From: Microbacteriaceae bacterium
GTDB taxonomy: Bacteria; Actinomycetota; Actinomycetes; Actinomycetales; Microbacteriaceae
Direction: 5' to 3'
Assembly (NCBI GenBank): GCA_012511645.1
Contig: JAAZFP010000070.1
Span: 1-16,139 of the forward strand
Length of the DNA stretch: 16,139 bases
In this document: in pieces, positions 4,760-11,928 of the stretch
How positions within the stretch are numbered: position 1 is the stretch's first letter
How the letters are laid out: each line of letters opens with the position of its first letter
Notes under the pieces: model-generated
The model's database searches: none
What the model saw: the letters and a program-made list of their open reading frames with translations, nothing else
Told to the model about the DNA's origin: nothing
Position numbers and translations under genes: made by a program

Positions 4760-7480
4760 CTACGACCGTTCGTGCGCTTGACGACGCACTCGGTTTGCTT
4801 GCACGCGCAACCCGACCGCCGCAGCTGCGAGAATCATCGCTCCCCCAGCGAGCAGCAGATGGTGATGCGACATGTGACCGACCGCGCCCGTATGCGCGAG
4901 TGCTGGCATGAGCACCGTCGTGCGCTCATTCGGCAGGCCACACTCCCCAACATGCACCACCTCGCGACTGCCATCGGCGAAACGATAGCTCAACGTCTCA
5001 ACCCAGTAGTAGATACCTGGAGCCTCAAACGTCACCTTTTCAGACACATAGCTGCCCAGTTGATCAACCGCGATCGGCGTGGTGAGGTCGTGCGCAATCG
5101 TCGATGCGTCGCACACATATGCGCCACCGGTATGGCGAAACGCCTGGAACGTGAGTTCCGCAGTGATTCCGCTCGAGGCCGCGGGCAGCACTCCCTCGAC
5201 GAGAGCCACATCGTGTGCCACACCTCCCACTTCAATCTGTTCAACCGCTTGGGTTGTCACCCGAGGCTCAGCAACGAGAGTGGTTTCATTCGGAAGCCCG
5301 CACTCACCCGCATGCACCAATATCGCTTCGCCGGTGTCGGGATGCGGCATGGTGAGCTCCTCAACCCACCAATAGGTGCCTTGCTCACTTACATGCACCG
5401 CCGGCGACACCACTTCGGTGCCTTCGTGAGCACCTGGCTCGACTGTGACCGGCTCCGTGAGCGCGACACGGTTCTCTGCAAGGCACACCGGTTCGCCACC
5501 GAGTCCCAGCACCTCCGACTCCGTCCAGGTCGCGCCCGGCCCGTCTTCCGACTGGTTCGCACCCAAGCGAGCGTCACCCACCTCAGGCTGCTTGTAGAGA
5601 CCGAAACTCAGCTCCGCGCCCTCAGGCACCAGGCCATGAACAATCGCAGTGTCAGTTAATTCGTCATGCACGGTCGCGATGGGCTTCGCCTGGGTCGTCA
5701 CCTGCGGCGCTTGCACATGCACCGTTTCCGAGGTTTGGCCGTAGAGGTCGCATATCTCGGCGACCATCCCTCGCACTGACTCAGGCTGATCGTCGTCTCG
5801 GATGCACCACTGAAACGTCACGAACCCTGCCGACACAGGGAGACGAAACGAATCACTCATGACGCTTCCCGGACGGTCGGTGGTGAACGAGAGCTCTCCG
5901 ATGCGTTCAGCGTGAGAGGGGGCTTCCTCAGCAAGTTCGGGGAGTGTTTCTGAGAAGTAGGCAGTGCCGCTCACAGTGACGGGAATTCGCGCGCCGTCGG
6001 CCTGCAGCCAACCACCAGCCTGCACACTGACCGTCACCTCATCGGCAATCATGCTACCGAGCGCTGCCTCCACCTGAGTGAGTTGCGTGGTGATCGCCAA
6101 TTGACTTGGTCGAACCGAGGTTTCAAGCACCTGCCCGAACCGGTCTTGATAGGCATAGTCGTCGGGTAAGTGCAGGCGCGTCTCAGGCGCTTGTGCCGCA
6201 GAATCGATGTTCCAGACCCAGGTATAGAACCCAGGCTCGTCTGGCACAAACCCGCTGGTGACGGTGTACTCGGTGTCCGGCCCCGCATCGGCGCGTGTCG
6301 TGGCGGTCACGCCCGAAAACGCCAGTGGCGCATTTGCTGGCACCTGATCTGATTCGAGTGGCTGAGCGAGAAACGGCCCATAGATGCTCGCATTGGCCAC
6401 CACCCGCGCATACGAGCCGTCTGCTTCGGTGTACCACTCGTTCATCGGAGTGGACTGCGACGCATCAAGCGAGAAACGCAACACATCAACGAGCTCCTCA
6501 CCCTCGGCGACATACCGAGAGGCAACCTGGGTGCCGACGACGGGACGAAACTCAGTCGATCGCGGCTCCGGGTCTGTCGATGACGCGCCGAATGTCACGA
6601 TGCTTGGTTGGCTCGTGCCGTTCGATGCCGACCGTTGACTCCCCCCACCATCCGAATAGATCGTAATGTCTGGCTCATACACCGTGGGTCCTTGCGCATG
6701 GAATACTGCCTCGGCTGAAACACGATACTCGTTCACTCCGCTCGGTGGCACCGCGCGGATCGGATAGGCAGCATTCCCTGACACCCCGTCTCGCGTCGCC
6801 AGACCGGTGTCAGCGAACACCGCGTTGGTCAGTGTCACCGATCCCGTCGCCTCGTGCGGAACAAGTTGCTCGACTCGCAACTCGCCAAGGTAATGATTAT
6901 GCGGATCGGTGCTCAGCGTGAGCACCGCCCCGCCCTCCGAACTGCGGCGGTTGAAATTGGCCTCGGTATCTGCCTTCACCCGCTCATACTCGGCCCGGAC
7001 TGCCGCTGCGACAGGACCGCCGATGAAGCGCTCGCCACGCCCTCGGTTATTCACGCTCACAAAGTTGTAGACGTAGGCCGACACAGCCGCAGCAGTGATG
7101 TCATTGCTCGTCTGCCCGTGCACCGAAATCGCATAGTTCATGCGTCGCAGGTCGTCTCCGCTCACCGGTGCACTGTTTCCAGCTGGGCCGCTTCCGGTGT
7201 CGGTCACGAGCGTCGCGGTGGAGGCCTTTCCCGAAGCCGATGTCGGCACGAGTGGATCGATACAGTACACCCGCATGCCATTGTCTGCAACGGAGTTCCC
7301 GAGCCATCCGACACCGGGGTTGAACGCGTTCCAGGCGCCACCCGCACCCACCGTTGCCGCCGCATGCGCCGGAGCGGGGAGCACGACGGAATACCCGACG
7401 CCCGCTGTCACGACGAGCAGCATCACGAGCAACACCCGTTGCACACTGCTGCGCCAGTGCGCAGCACTTGGAGAGATCAT
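4760..7480 (-). CDS. LAxTG-anchored surface protein with thioester-domain-like N-terminus
   Basis: Secreted protein of 906 residues. A signal peptide (1-40, hydrophobic core 17-34) ends at PAHA|AATV. Residues about 45-190 resemble thioester adhesin domains: RVYCID (Cys73), then LRRMNYAISVHGQTSNDITAAAVSAYVYNF, but the Gln expected in the TQxAIW-like strand is not in place (AVSAYVY). About four beta-rich repeats follow, near 313-445, 461-590, 592-737 and 739-857. They start with a TQ-containing strand (VGTQV, ITTQL, VTTQA, VTTQA) and contain GxYxW. The last two share VHxGECGLPNE (722-732 and 842-852). The C-terminus is a sorting signal: LAHTG (861-865), hydrophobic stretch (about 874-890), basic tail. 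LAxTG is the class E sortase motif. ATG 7480 has GAGG 5 bases upstream. Adhesion or cell-surface interaction is the likely role; no sortase gene is nearby. Confidence 0.85.
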   Translation of the reverse strand: MISPSAAHWRSSVQRVLLVMLLVVTAGVGYSVVLPAPAHAAATVGAGGAWNAFNPGVGWLGNSVADNGMRVYCIDPLVPTSASGKASTATLVTDTGSGPAGNSAPVSGDDLRRMNYAISVHGQTSNDITAAAVSAYVYNFVSVNNRGRGERFIGGPVAAAVRAEYERVKADTEANFNRRSSEGGAVLTLSTDPHNHYLGELRVEQLVPHEATGSVTLTNAVFADTGLATRDGVSGNAAYPIRAVPPSGVNEYRVSAEAVFHAQGPTVYEPDITIYSDGGGSQRSASNGTSQPSIVTFGASSTDPEPRSTEFRPVVGTQVASRYVAEGEELVDVLRFSLDASQSTPMNEWYTEADGSYARVVANASIYGPFLAQPLESDQVPANAPLAFSGVTATTRADAGPDTEYTVTSGFVPDEPGFYTWVWNIDSAAQAPETRLHLPDDYAYQDRFGQVLETSVRPSQLAITTQLTQVEAALGSMIADEVTVSVQAGGWLQADGARIPVTVSGTAYFSETLPELAEEAPSHAERIGELSFTTDRPGSVMSDSFRLPVSAGFVTFQWCIRDDDQPESVRGMVAEICDLYGQTSETVHVQAPQVTTQAKPIATVHDELTDTAIVHGLVPEGAELSFGLYKQPEVGDARLGANQSEDGPGATWTESEVLGLGGEPVCLAENRVALTEPVTVEPGAHEGTEVVSPAVHVSEQGTYWWVEELTMPHPDTGEAILVHAGECGLPNETTLVAEPRVTTQAVEQIEVGGVAHDVALVEGVLPAASSGITAELTFQAFRHTGGAYVCDASTIAHDLTTPIAVDQLGSYVSEKVTFEAPGIYYWVETLSYRFADGSREVVHVGECGLPNERTTVLMPALAHTGAVGHMSHHHLLLAGGAMILAAAAVGLRVQANRVRRQAHERS

Positions 7481-7580
7481 CAGAACCTCATTTCTTGCTG
7501 GTTGAAGCAGACACGAAACATTGCCTGCACTCTCTAGACAGCGCGCGGCGCGCACATCTGCGGCAAATCGACCAGCGCAG

Positions 7581-7595
7581 GGCTCAAAAAGAGCC
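7581..7595. repeat. Small hairpin GGCTC-AAAAA-GAGCC
   Basis: Perfect 5-base arms around an A5 loop (T5 on the minus strand), in the leader region upstream of the surface protein gene. It is 13 bases from the large inverted repeat at 7609-7645. Confidence 0.5.
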
Positions 7596-7608
7596 GCTAC
7601 CACTACAC

Positions 7609-7645
7609 GAGTTCCCGTTCTTGGAATTACCAAGAACGGGAACTC
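7609..7645. repeat. Perfect 16-bp inverted repeat in a divergent promoter region
   Basis: GAGTTCCCGTTCTTGG, a 5-base centre AATTA, and CCAAGAACGGGAACTC form a perfect inverted repeat of 37 bases. It lies between the surface protein gene (minus, start 7480) and the 209-residue protein gene (plus, start 7744), so it is not a convergent terminator, and no T run follows on either strand. It could be an extended operator, an mRNA leader hairpin, or a terminator protecting one divergent unit from the other. The remainder of 7481-7743 holds no gene that I can support. Confidence 0.9.
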
Positions 7646-7743
7646 CACCGAGCATGCGTGCGCCTGCCCCACAGCAGAGCGTGCAACCATAGATCTGACA
7701 CATTCGACACACTCCCCCGAAGAATGAAGAATTGAGAGGGTGC

Positions 7744-8373
7744 ATGACCGCTGAGCACCACCGACCCGTGTTGCAGCCGGCACACCAGTTCGACTGGCTC
7801 ATCGGAAGCGACGATGCGGGAGCCGCTCAGCGCGTGGCCCAAGAGACGTCGTGGGCACTCCTCAGTCGTGTGCGCGGCGATTCTGATCCAAGGGTTGTCG
7901 AACAGGTCATTGGCATAGCCGAGACTGATGGCATCGACGATATTGCCGAGCTCTGGTCACAAGCCAGCCCGCACTCGCTCGCGGGTCAGCTGTGGCGCAT
8001 CTATCTGCTGCGCCGCGTGGTTGGTGCGAATCCATTGGAAACCACCGACCTTTATCTCCGCGGGTTGCAGGTTGCCGCAACCATCGACCCGGTGGTTGCC
8101 GGGGTAGCAGAGCCGATCAACCCGGACTCGCTCATGCACCTGTGTGACACGATCCTGCGCGGAGCGTTTCGTGGAGATCTTGCGCTCGCGCTCGACCGCG
8201 CTTCAAGTTATTGCCGTGTGGTCGCGATGGGGGCAGCAGCGCTCGCTGATGAACGAGACCTGATCGACGACGCACACTCCGCCGAGCTCACGACTCGAGC
8301 GCTCCGCTACGACGCATTCGCAAACGAGCTCCGCAGCGGTGCCCGCCGCTGGCAAGACGGTAACCTCGACTAA
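7744..8373 (+). CDS. Conserved actinobacterial protein of unknown function
   Basis: Protein of 209 residues, soluble, mostly helical, without signal peptide or membrane segment. Recognisable segments are HQFDWLIGSDDAGAAQRVAQETSWALLSRVR, DIAELWSQASPHSLAGQLWRIYLLR and LDRASSYCRVVAMGAAALADERD. From memory, similar proteins occur across Micrococcales and some are labelled DNA-directed RNA polymerase subunit beta, a label I cannot support from any motif here. The ATG at 7744 has GAGAGGG (7734-7740) just upstream; the in-frame TTG at 7732 overlaps that site and is less likely. The gene ends 172 bases before the metallopeptidase gene, with a candidate structured RNA between. Confidence 0.75.
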   Translation: MTAEHHRPVLQPAHQFDWLIGSDDAGAAQRVAQETSWALLSRVRGDSDPRVVEQVIGIAETDGIDDIAELWSQASPHSLAGQLWRIYLLRRVVGANPLETTDLYLRGLQVAATIDPVVAGVAEPINPDSLMHLCDTILRGAFRGDLALALDRASSYCRVVAMGAAALADERDLIDDAHSAELTTRALRYDAFANELRSGARRWQDGNLD

Positions 8374-8416
8374 CCTGCGTCGCTCGGCACTCGCAAGAAG
8401 CGCAAGCGAGAAGGAG

Positions 8417-8422
8417 TACAAT
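8417..8422 (+). promoter_or_regulatory. Candidate -10 box of the structured RNA
   Basis: TACAAT differs from TATAAT at one base and would start transcription near G8429, exactly where the outer stem of the downstream RNA structure begins. No convincing -35 is visible 15-19 bases upstream. Confidence 0.4.
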
Positions 8423-8428
8423 GGGGAT

Positions 8429-8509
8429 GCCGAGTCGCAGTAACCCCGGGCTCCATTTTTCGCCGCTTCGAGCGGCCTCTCGCCGAGAGGCGTTCTGCGG
8501 CTCGGTTTT
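8429..8509 (+). ncRNA. Candidate structured RNA or mRNA leader with terminator-like end
   Basis: CCGAGTCGCAG (8430-8440) pairs with CTGCGGCTCGG (8495-8505) in an 11-base-pair stem with one G-U pair, followed directly by TTTTA. Inside are two small hairpins, GCCGCT-TCG-AGCGGC (8462-8476) and CCTCTC-GCCG-type GAGAGG (8475-8491), which compete for two bases. In the single-stranded part, GGGCTCC (8448-8454) is an exact complement of GGAGCCC (8537-8543), which includes the Shine-Dalgarno of the metallopeptidase gene. It may be a separate small RNA of about 80 bases, a cis-acting attenuator, or simply the terminator of the preceding gene. It matches no RNA family that I know. Confidence 0.4.
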
Positions 8510-8545
8510 ATGCGCAACACGAGTGCGGGAACGTGAGGAGCCCCA

Positions 8546-9424
8546 GTGACGTTCAACGATGACGCTCGTATCGATACGAGCAAAGTTCAACGGCGACGTG
8601 GCGGGAAGACCGCGGCAATCGGTGGCGGCACGCTCCTCGGTGTGATCGTGCTCGCTCTCGCCTCACAGTTGCTCGGAGGCGATCTCACCCCGTTGACTGG
8701 CCTCGTCACGGGCGGTGGTTCGAGTGCACAAGAGCAGACCGTGGCCTTCGACGAGTGCGAGACCGGCGCCGACGCAAACCAAAATGATGAGTGCCGCATG
8801 GCCGGAGCTGCTGACTCGCTCGATGTGTTCTGGGAAGACCAGTTCAGCAGCGGCTATCGCGCACCGGGGGTCATTCTCTACCAGGGCACGACGACCTCCG
8901 CTTGCGGCCAGGCGTCCGCGGCAATCGGCCCGTTCTACTGCCCTGCCGATGAATCGATCTACCTCGATACCGAGTTCTTCGCCGAGCTGCGATCACAGTT
9001 CGGCGCGACAGGTGGGTCACTCGCTCAAATGTATGTGTTGGCCCACGAGTGGGGTCATCACATCTCGAACATCACGGGACAGCTGGGGCAGGTCGGTAAC
9101 GAGACCGGTGCCGACTCCGGCTCAGTGAGACTGGAACTGCAGGCTGACTGCTACGCAGGCGCGTGGGTGCAGGCGGCATCATCGACGACAAGTTCAAGCG
9201 GTGTCTCATTCCTGAGACCCGTTACCCAAGAAGAGCTGGCAGATGCAATGAACGCGGCTTCCGTCATCGGCGACGATGCGATTCAGGAAAAAGCCGGTCA
9301 GACCGTGAACCCCGATTCGTTCAGCCACGGAAGCTCAGAGCAGCGGCAGCGCTGGTTCCAGACGGGCTATCAGTCTGGCGCGACCGCGTGCGACACTTTC
9401 TCGGTGACGGCAAGCGACCTGTAA
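8546..9424 (+). CDS. Membrane-anchored neutral zinc metallopeptidase, YpfJ family
   Basis: Protein of 292 residues of the putative neutral zinc metallopeptidase family (YpfJ). A short basic cytosolic tail (1-21) is followed by one membrane segment (about 24-43, GGGTLLGVIVLALASQLLGG) and an extracytoplasmic catalytic domain. The zinc motif HEWGHH (167-172) gives two His ligands and the catalytic Glu, and RLELQADCYAGAW (196-208) contains the downstream acidic ligand region typical of the family. CGQA...GPFYCPADESIYLD (120-141) is the other conserved block. The GTG start has GAGGAG five bases upstream; this site can pair with an upstream GGGCTCC. The substrate is unknown for the family. Length is as expected and the key residues are intact. 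Confidence 0.9.
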   Translation: MTFNDDARIDTSKVQRRRGGKTAAIGGGTLLGVIVLALASQLLGGDLTPLTGLVTGGGSSAQEQTVAFDECETGADANQNDECRMAGAADSLDVFWEDQFSSGYRAPGVILYQGTTTSACGQASAAIGPFYCPADESIYLDTEFFAELRSQFGATGGSLAQMYVLAHEWGHHISNITGQLGQVGNETGADSGSVRLELQADCYAGAWVQAASSTTSSSGVSFLRPVTQEELADAMNAASVIGDDAIQEKAGQTVNPDSFSHGSSEQRQRWFQTGYQSGATACDTFSVTASDL

Positions 9425-9433
9425 CCACCCCTC

Positions 9434-9448
9434 GCGGCCCTGCGCCGC
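9434..9448. terminator. Short GC hairpin between convergent genes
   Basis: GCGGC (9434-9438) and GCCGC (9444-9448) enclose a 5-base loop in the 34-base gap between the convergent metallopeptidase and lipoprotein genes. There is no T tract, so a terminator role is only suggested by position. Confidence 0.35.
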
Positions 9449-9458
9449 ACAGGCCCGA

Positions 9459-9848
9459 CTAGTTGGCGACGACGGTCACCGTGAACTCAAGCGGCTGGAT
9501 GCCGCCTTGGTCGTTCACCATGGTGACCTCAGCGGTGCCCTCAGCAAGCCCCTCGACACCCGGATTAAATGTCGCACTACCGTCAACCTTGCCTTCGACG
9601 AAGCGCGCCACCTTGGTGTCCGAAACCTCACCCTGGTAGCTGTCGACCGCGAGCGAGTCAGTGTTGATGTTGAGCACCTGCCCGACCAGACGCTCGACAT
9701 CAGCGCCCTGCAACTCGTTCACGCTCATCGTCACCGGGGCAATCACGTCGCCACCGATCGGCGCATCACCTGAGGAACTTCCGCATGCGCTCACACCGAG
9801 AACAAGGACTGCGGCTGCAGCTGCGGCAAGCCAATGAGATTTCTTCAT
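9459..9848 (-). CDS. Small secreted lipoprotein, function unknown
   Basis: Protein of 129 residues starting MKKSHWLAAAAAAVLVLGVSAC. This is a lipoprotein signal peptide with lipobox VSAC, so Cys22 would be diacylated and the mature 108 residues held at the outer face of the membrane. The mature part starts with a Ser/Gly/Asp linker and is then acidic and beta-rich (SATFNPGVEGLAEGTAEVTMV, PLEFTVTVVAN), as in a small Ig-like or binding domain; no family was recognised. ATG 9848 is chosen because it gives the canonical signal peptide; in-frame GTG 9863 and ATG 9866 lie upstream, and no start has a strong ribosome binding site. It is divergent from the DUF368 gene. Confidence 0.75.
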   Translation of the reverse strand: MKKSHWLAAAAAAVLVLGVSACGSSSGDAPIGGDVIAPVTMSVNELQGADVERLVGQVLNINTDSLAVDSYQGEVSDTKVARFVEGKVDGSATFNPGVEGLAEGTAEVTMVNDQGGIQPLEFTVTVVAN

Positions 9849-9891
9849 GGTCTTAGCTTTCACCATTCGTCCAAAAAATACGAGAAAATAT

Positions 9892-9904
9892 TGCAACAGT
9901 TGCA
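9892..9904. promoter_or_regulatory. Palindrome upstream of lipoprotein gene
   Basis: TGCAAC-A-GTTGCA is a perfect 13-base palindrome in the AT-rich gap between the lipoprotein and DUF368 genes, 44 bases from the lipoprotein start. On the minus strand TGCAAC is followed 18 bases later by TATTTT, a weak -35/-10 pair, so the palindrome may overlap the lipoprotein promoter. Confidence 0.35.
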
Positions 9905-9993
9905 GCTCATTCTCATGAATCTCGATTGAATGCCGACTTCTCATTTCCATGGTTCCTCCCTATGACCTGCCCCTCACTCGCACCATGTCGCCA

Positions 9994-9999
9994 TAGACT
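9994..9999 (+). promoter_or_regulatory. Candidate -10 box, leaderless DUF368 transcript
   Basis: TAGACT fits TAnnnT and ends 7 bases before the ATG at 10007. No Shine-Dalgarno lies in between, so a leaderless transcript is plausible. The -35 region is not recognisable. Confidence 0.35.
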
Positions 10000-10006
10000 A
10001 TGACGA

Positions 10007-11038
10007 ATGAGCGTTGATTCCTCCCCCGCAGAACCCGCCCTGCCCGACGAGCCTCGAGGCACCAACGCCGCTCCCGGCAGCGCTCGTGAGTTGCAGGCAC
10101 CGGCAGAACGAAAGACCTCGCTGATTGGTGATCTCATCCGCGGGGCAATGATCGGTGTCGTCGAGACCGTGCCCGGAGTGTCGGGAGGCACGGTCGCGCT
10201 CGTGGTCGGTATCTATGCCAGGCTCATCCAGTCAGCGTCACATGTCGTTTCGGCCATGCGGGTGCTCGTCACCGGCCCAGACCGTGGATCTCGCATCCGC
10301 GAACACCTCGCGGCTGTCGAGTGGAAGCTCATCGTACCGGTGTTCATCGGAATGATCATCGCGGTGTTCACCGTCGCGGGCCCGATGGCAACGCTCGTCG
10401 AGACCTACCCCGAAATGACTCGCGCGGCATTCTTCGGGCTCGTGCTCGCATCGATCTCAATTCCGCTTCGGATGGCGGGCGTTGCCGGTATTCGCTGGCC
10501 CCATGTGCTGGCGGGATTGATTGCGGCAGCCATCGCCTTCTGGCTCGTGTCAATGCCACCAACAACGATTGAGCCGTCTCCTCTTGTCATCATCGTGGCA
10601 GCCGCGGTCGCGGTGAGCGCACTCCTTCTGCCGGGGCTCTCGGGCTCGTTCTTGCTGCTCACCTTTGGCCTCTACGAGCCAACCCTTCGCGCGGTCGACG
10701 ATCTCGACTTCGGTTACCTCGCACTGTTTGTGCTCGGCATGGTGATCGGTGCCGCATCGATCGTGAAGGGCCTCGAATGGCTGCTGCAGCATCGTCGCCG
10801 CATTACCCTCGTCATTCTCACCGGCGTGATGGTTGGCGCAATGCGCACCCTGTGGCCGTGGCAGAGCGAGACTCGTGAGCTCTTGCCACCGGATTCGAAC
10901 TGGCCGCTCGCACTCGCGCTTGGCATCGCCGGGTTCATTGTCGTTGCGATACTCTCGGTGATTGACGCGAGACTCTCACGAAAGGCTGCGCTCGAACTGC
11001 TCGAACGCTACGAGAGCAAAGCGCCGAGAGAGAGTTAG
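10007..11038 (+). CDS. DUF368/PopT-family undecaprenyl-phosphate translocase
   Basis: Polytopic membrane protein of 343 residues. A hydrophilic N-terminus (1-37) precedes about eight hydrophobic segments. The two internally related signature loops of DUF368 are present: GAMIGVVETVPGVSGGTVALVVGIY (about 47-70) and LLLPGLSGSFLLLTFGLYEPTL (about 206-227). DUF368 proteins (PopT) have been shown to return undecaprenyl phosphate, the cell-wall lipid carrier, across the membrane, alongside DedA-type UptA proteins. That function here rests on family membership. The gene is probably leaderless and ends tail to tail with folD: its stop TAG (11036-11038) overlaps the folD stop (11035-11037), leaving no room for a terminator. 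It is divergent from a small lipoprotein. Confidence 0.88.
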   Translation: MSVDSSPAEPALPDEPRGTNAAPGSARELQAPAERKTSLIGDLIRGAMIGVVETVPGVSGGTVALVVGIYARLIQSASHVVSAMRVLVTGPDRGSRIREHLAAVEWKLIVPVFIGMIIAVFTVAGPMATLVETYPEMTRAAFFGLVLASISIPLRMAGVAGIRWPHVLAGLIAAAIAFWLVSMPPTTIEPSPLVIIVAAAVAVSALLLPGLSGSFLLLTFGLYEPTLRAVDDLDFGYLALFVLGMVIGAASIVKGLEWLLQHRRRITLVILTGVMVGAMRTLWPWQSETRELLPPDSNWPLALALGIAGFIVVAILSVIDARLSRKAALELLERYESKAPRES

Positions 11039-11928
11039 CCGGCCTGGCGCTCAGCCATCTCGACAACGTTCTTCAGCAGCAACGCACGCGTCATCGGCCC
11101 AACCCCACCGGGGTTCGGTGAGACCCAACCAGCAACCTCGATGACTGCTGGGTCAACGTCACCGACCACACGGCTCTTGCCAGTCTCGGGGTCGACCTTG
11201 CGCGAGACCCCGACGTCGAGCACGATTGCGCCAGGCTTCACATCTTCGGCCCGCACGATGCCCTCGACGCCCGCAGCCGCAACAATGACATCTGCGCGAC
11301 GCAGCTCGGCACCGAGATCAGTGGTGCCCGTATGGGTGAGCGTGACGGTGGCGTTGTACTCACGGCGCGTCAAGAGTGGCCCAATCGGGCGACCCACGGT
11401 CACACCGCGACCCACCACGACCACATGTCTGCCAGCCCACGACAGACCATTGCGTTCGACCAGCTCGATCACACCGCGTGGCGTGCAGGGCAGCGGAGAG
11501 GTGATCTCAGTATTTGCGTTGAGCACGAGGCGACCGAGGTTGGTCGGGTGCAGCCCATCGGCATCTTTCGCAGGGTCGATCTTCTCGAGCACGCGATCGG
11601 TGTCGATGTGCTTCGGCAGTGGCAGCTGCACAATATAGCCCGTGCACTCGGGGTTGGCGTTGAGCTCATCGAGCACCGCCTCAAGCTCAACCTGAGTGAC
11701 CGTTTCGGGCAGCTCACGCTTGATCGATGAGATGCCAACCTCAGCACAGTCGCGGTGCTTGCCCGCAACATACCACTGCGAACCAGGGTCTTCGCCGACG
11801 AGCACCGTCGCGAGCCCCGGCACGATACCTCGCGCAGCAAGTGCCGCGACGCGCTCAGTCAGCTCAGCCTTGATCTCGGCCGCAGCCGCCGTGCCGTTGA
11901 GCGTTTGCGCCACCAACGGGGTTACCAC
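11035..11928 (-). CDS. folD: Bifunctional methylene-THF dehydrogenase/cyclohydrolase
   Basis: FolD, 297 residues, interconverts 5,10-methylene-THF, methenyl-THF and 10-formyl-THF with NADP+. The catalytic lysine is in YVAGK (Y53, K57), the folate pocket in YIVQLPLP (98-105) and KDADGLHPTN with Asp124 (121-130), and the PCTPRG motif at 147-152. The dinucleotide-binding loop VVGRGVTVGRPIG (171-183) is the form usual in actinobacteria. The C-terminal PGGVGPMTRALLLKN signature is intact. The start is GTG 11928, which overlaps the glyA stop by 7 bases, so translation is probably coupled; GTG 11913 is an alternative. It is second in the glyA-folD operon under a ZTP riboswitch. Confidence 0.97.
   Translation of the reverse strand: MVTPLVAQTLNGTAAAAEIKAELTERVAALAARGIVPGLATVLVGEDPGSQWYVAGKHRDCAEVGISSIKRELPETVTQVELEAVLDELNANPECTGYIVQLPLPKHIDTDRVLEKIDPAKDADGLHPTNLGRLVLNANTEITSPLPCTPRGVIELVERNGLSWAGRHVVVVGRGVTVGRPIGPLLTRREYNATVTLTHTGTTDLGAELRRADVIVAAAGVEGIVRAEDVKPGAIVLDVGVSRKVDPETGKSRVVGDVDPAVIEVAGWVSPNPGGVGPMTRALLLKNVVEMAERQAG

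Noticed and set aside
4772..5659. Plus-strand open frame of 295 codons inside the surface protein gene
   Set aside because: Antisense shadow: the minus-strand frame has a clear sorting signal and repeats, whereas this product has no recognisable domain.
7481..7783. N-terminal extension of the surface protein frame up to 7783
   Set aside because: The 16-bp inverted repeat and the divergent gene start fall inside it, and ATG 7480 begins a normal signal peptide with a good ribosome binding site.
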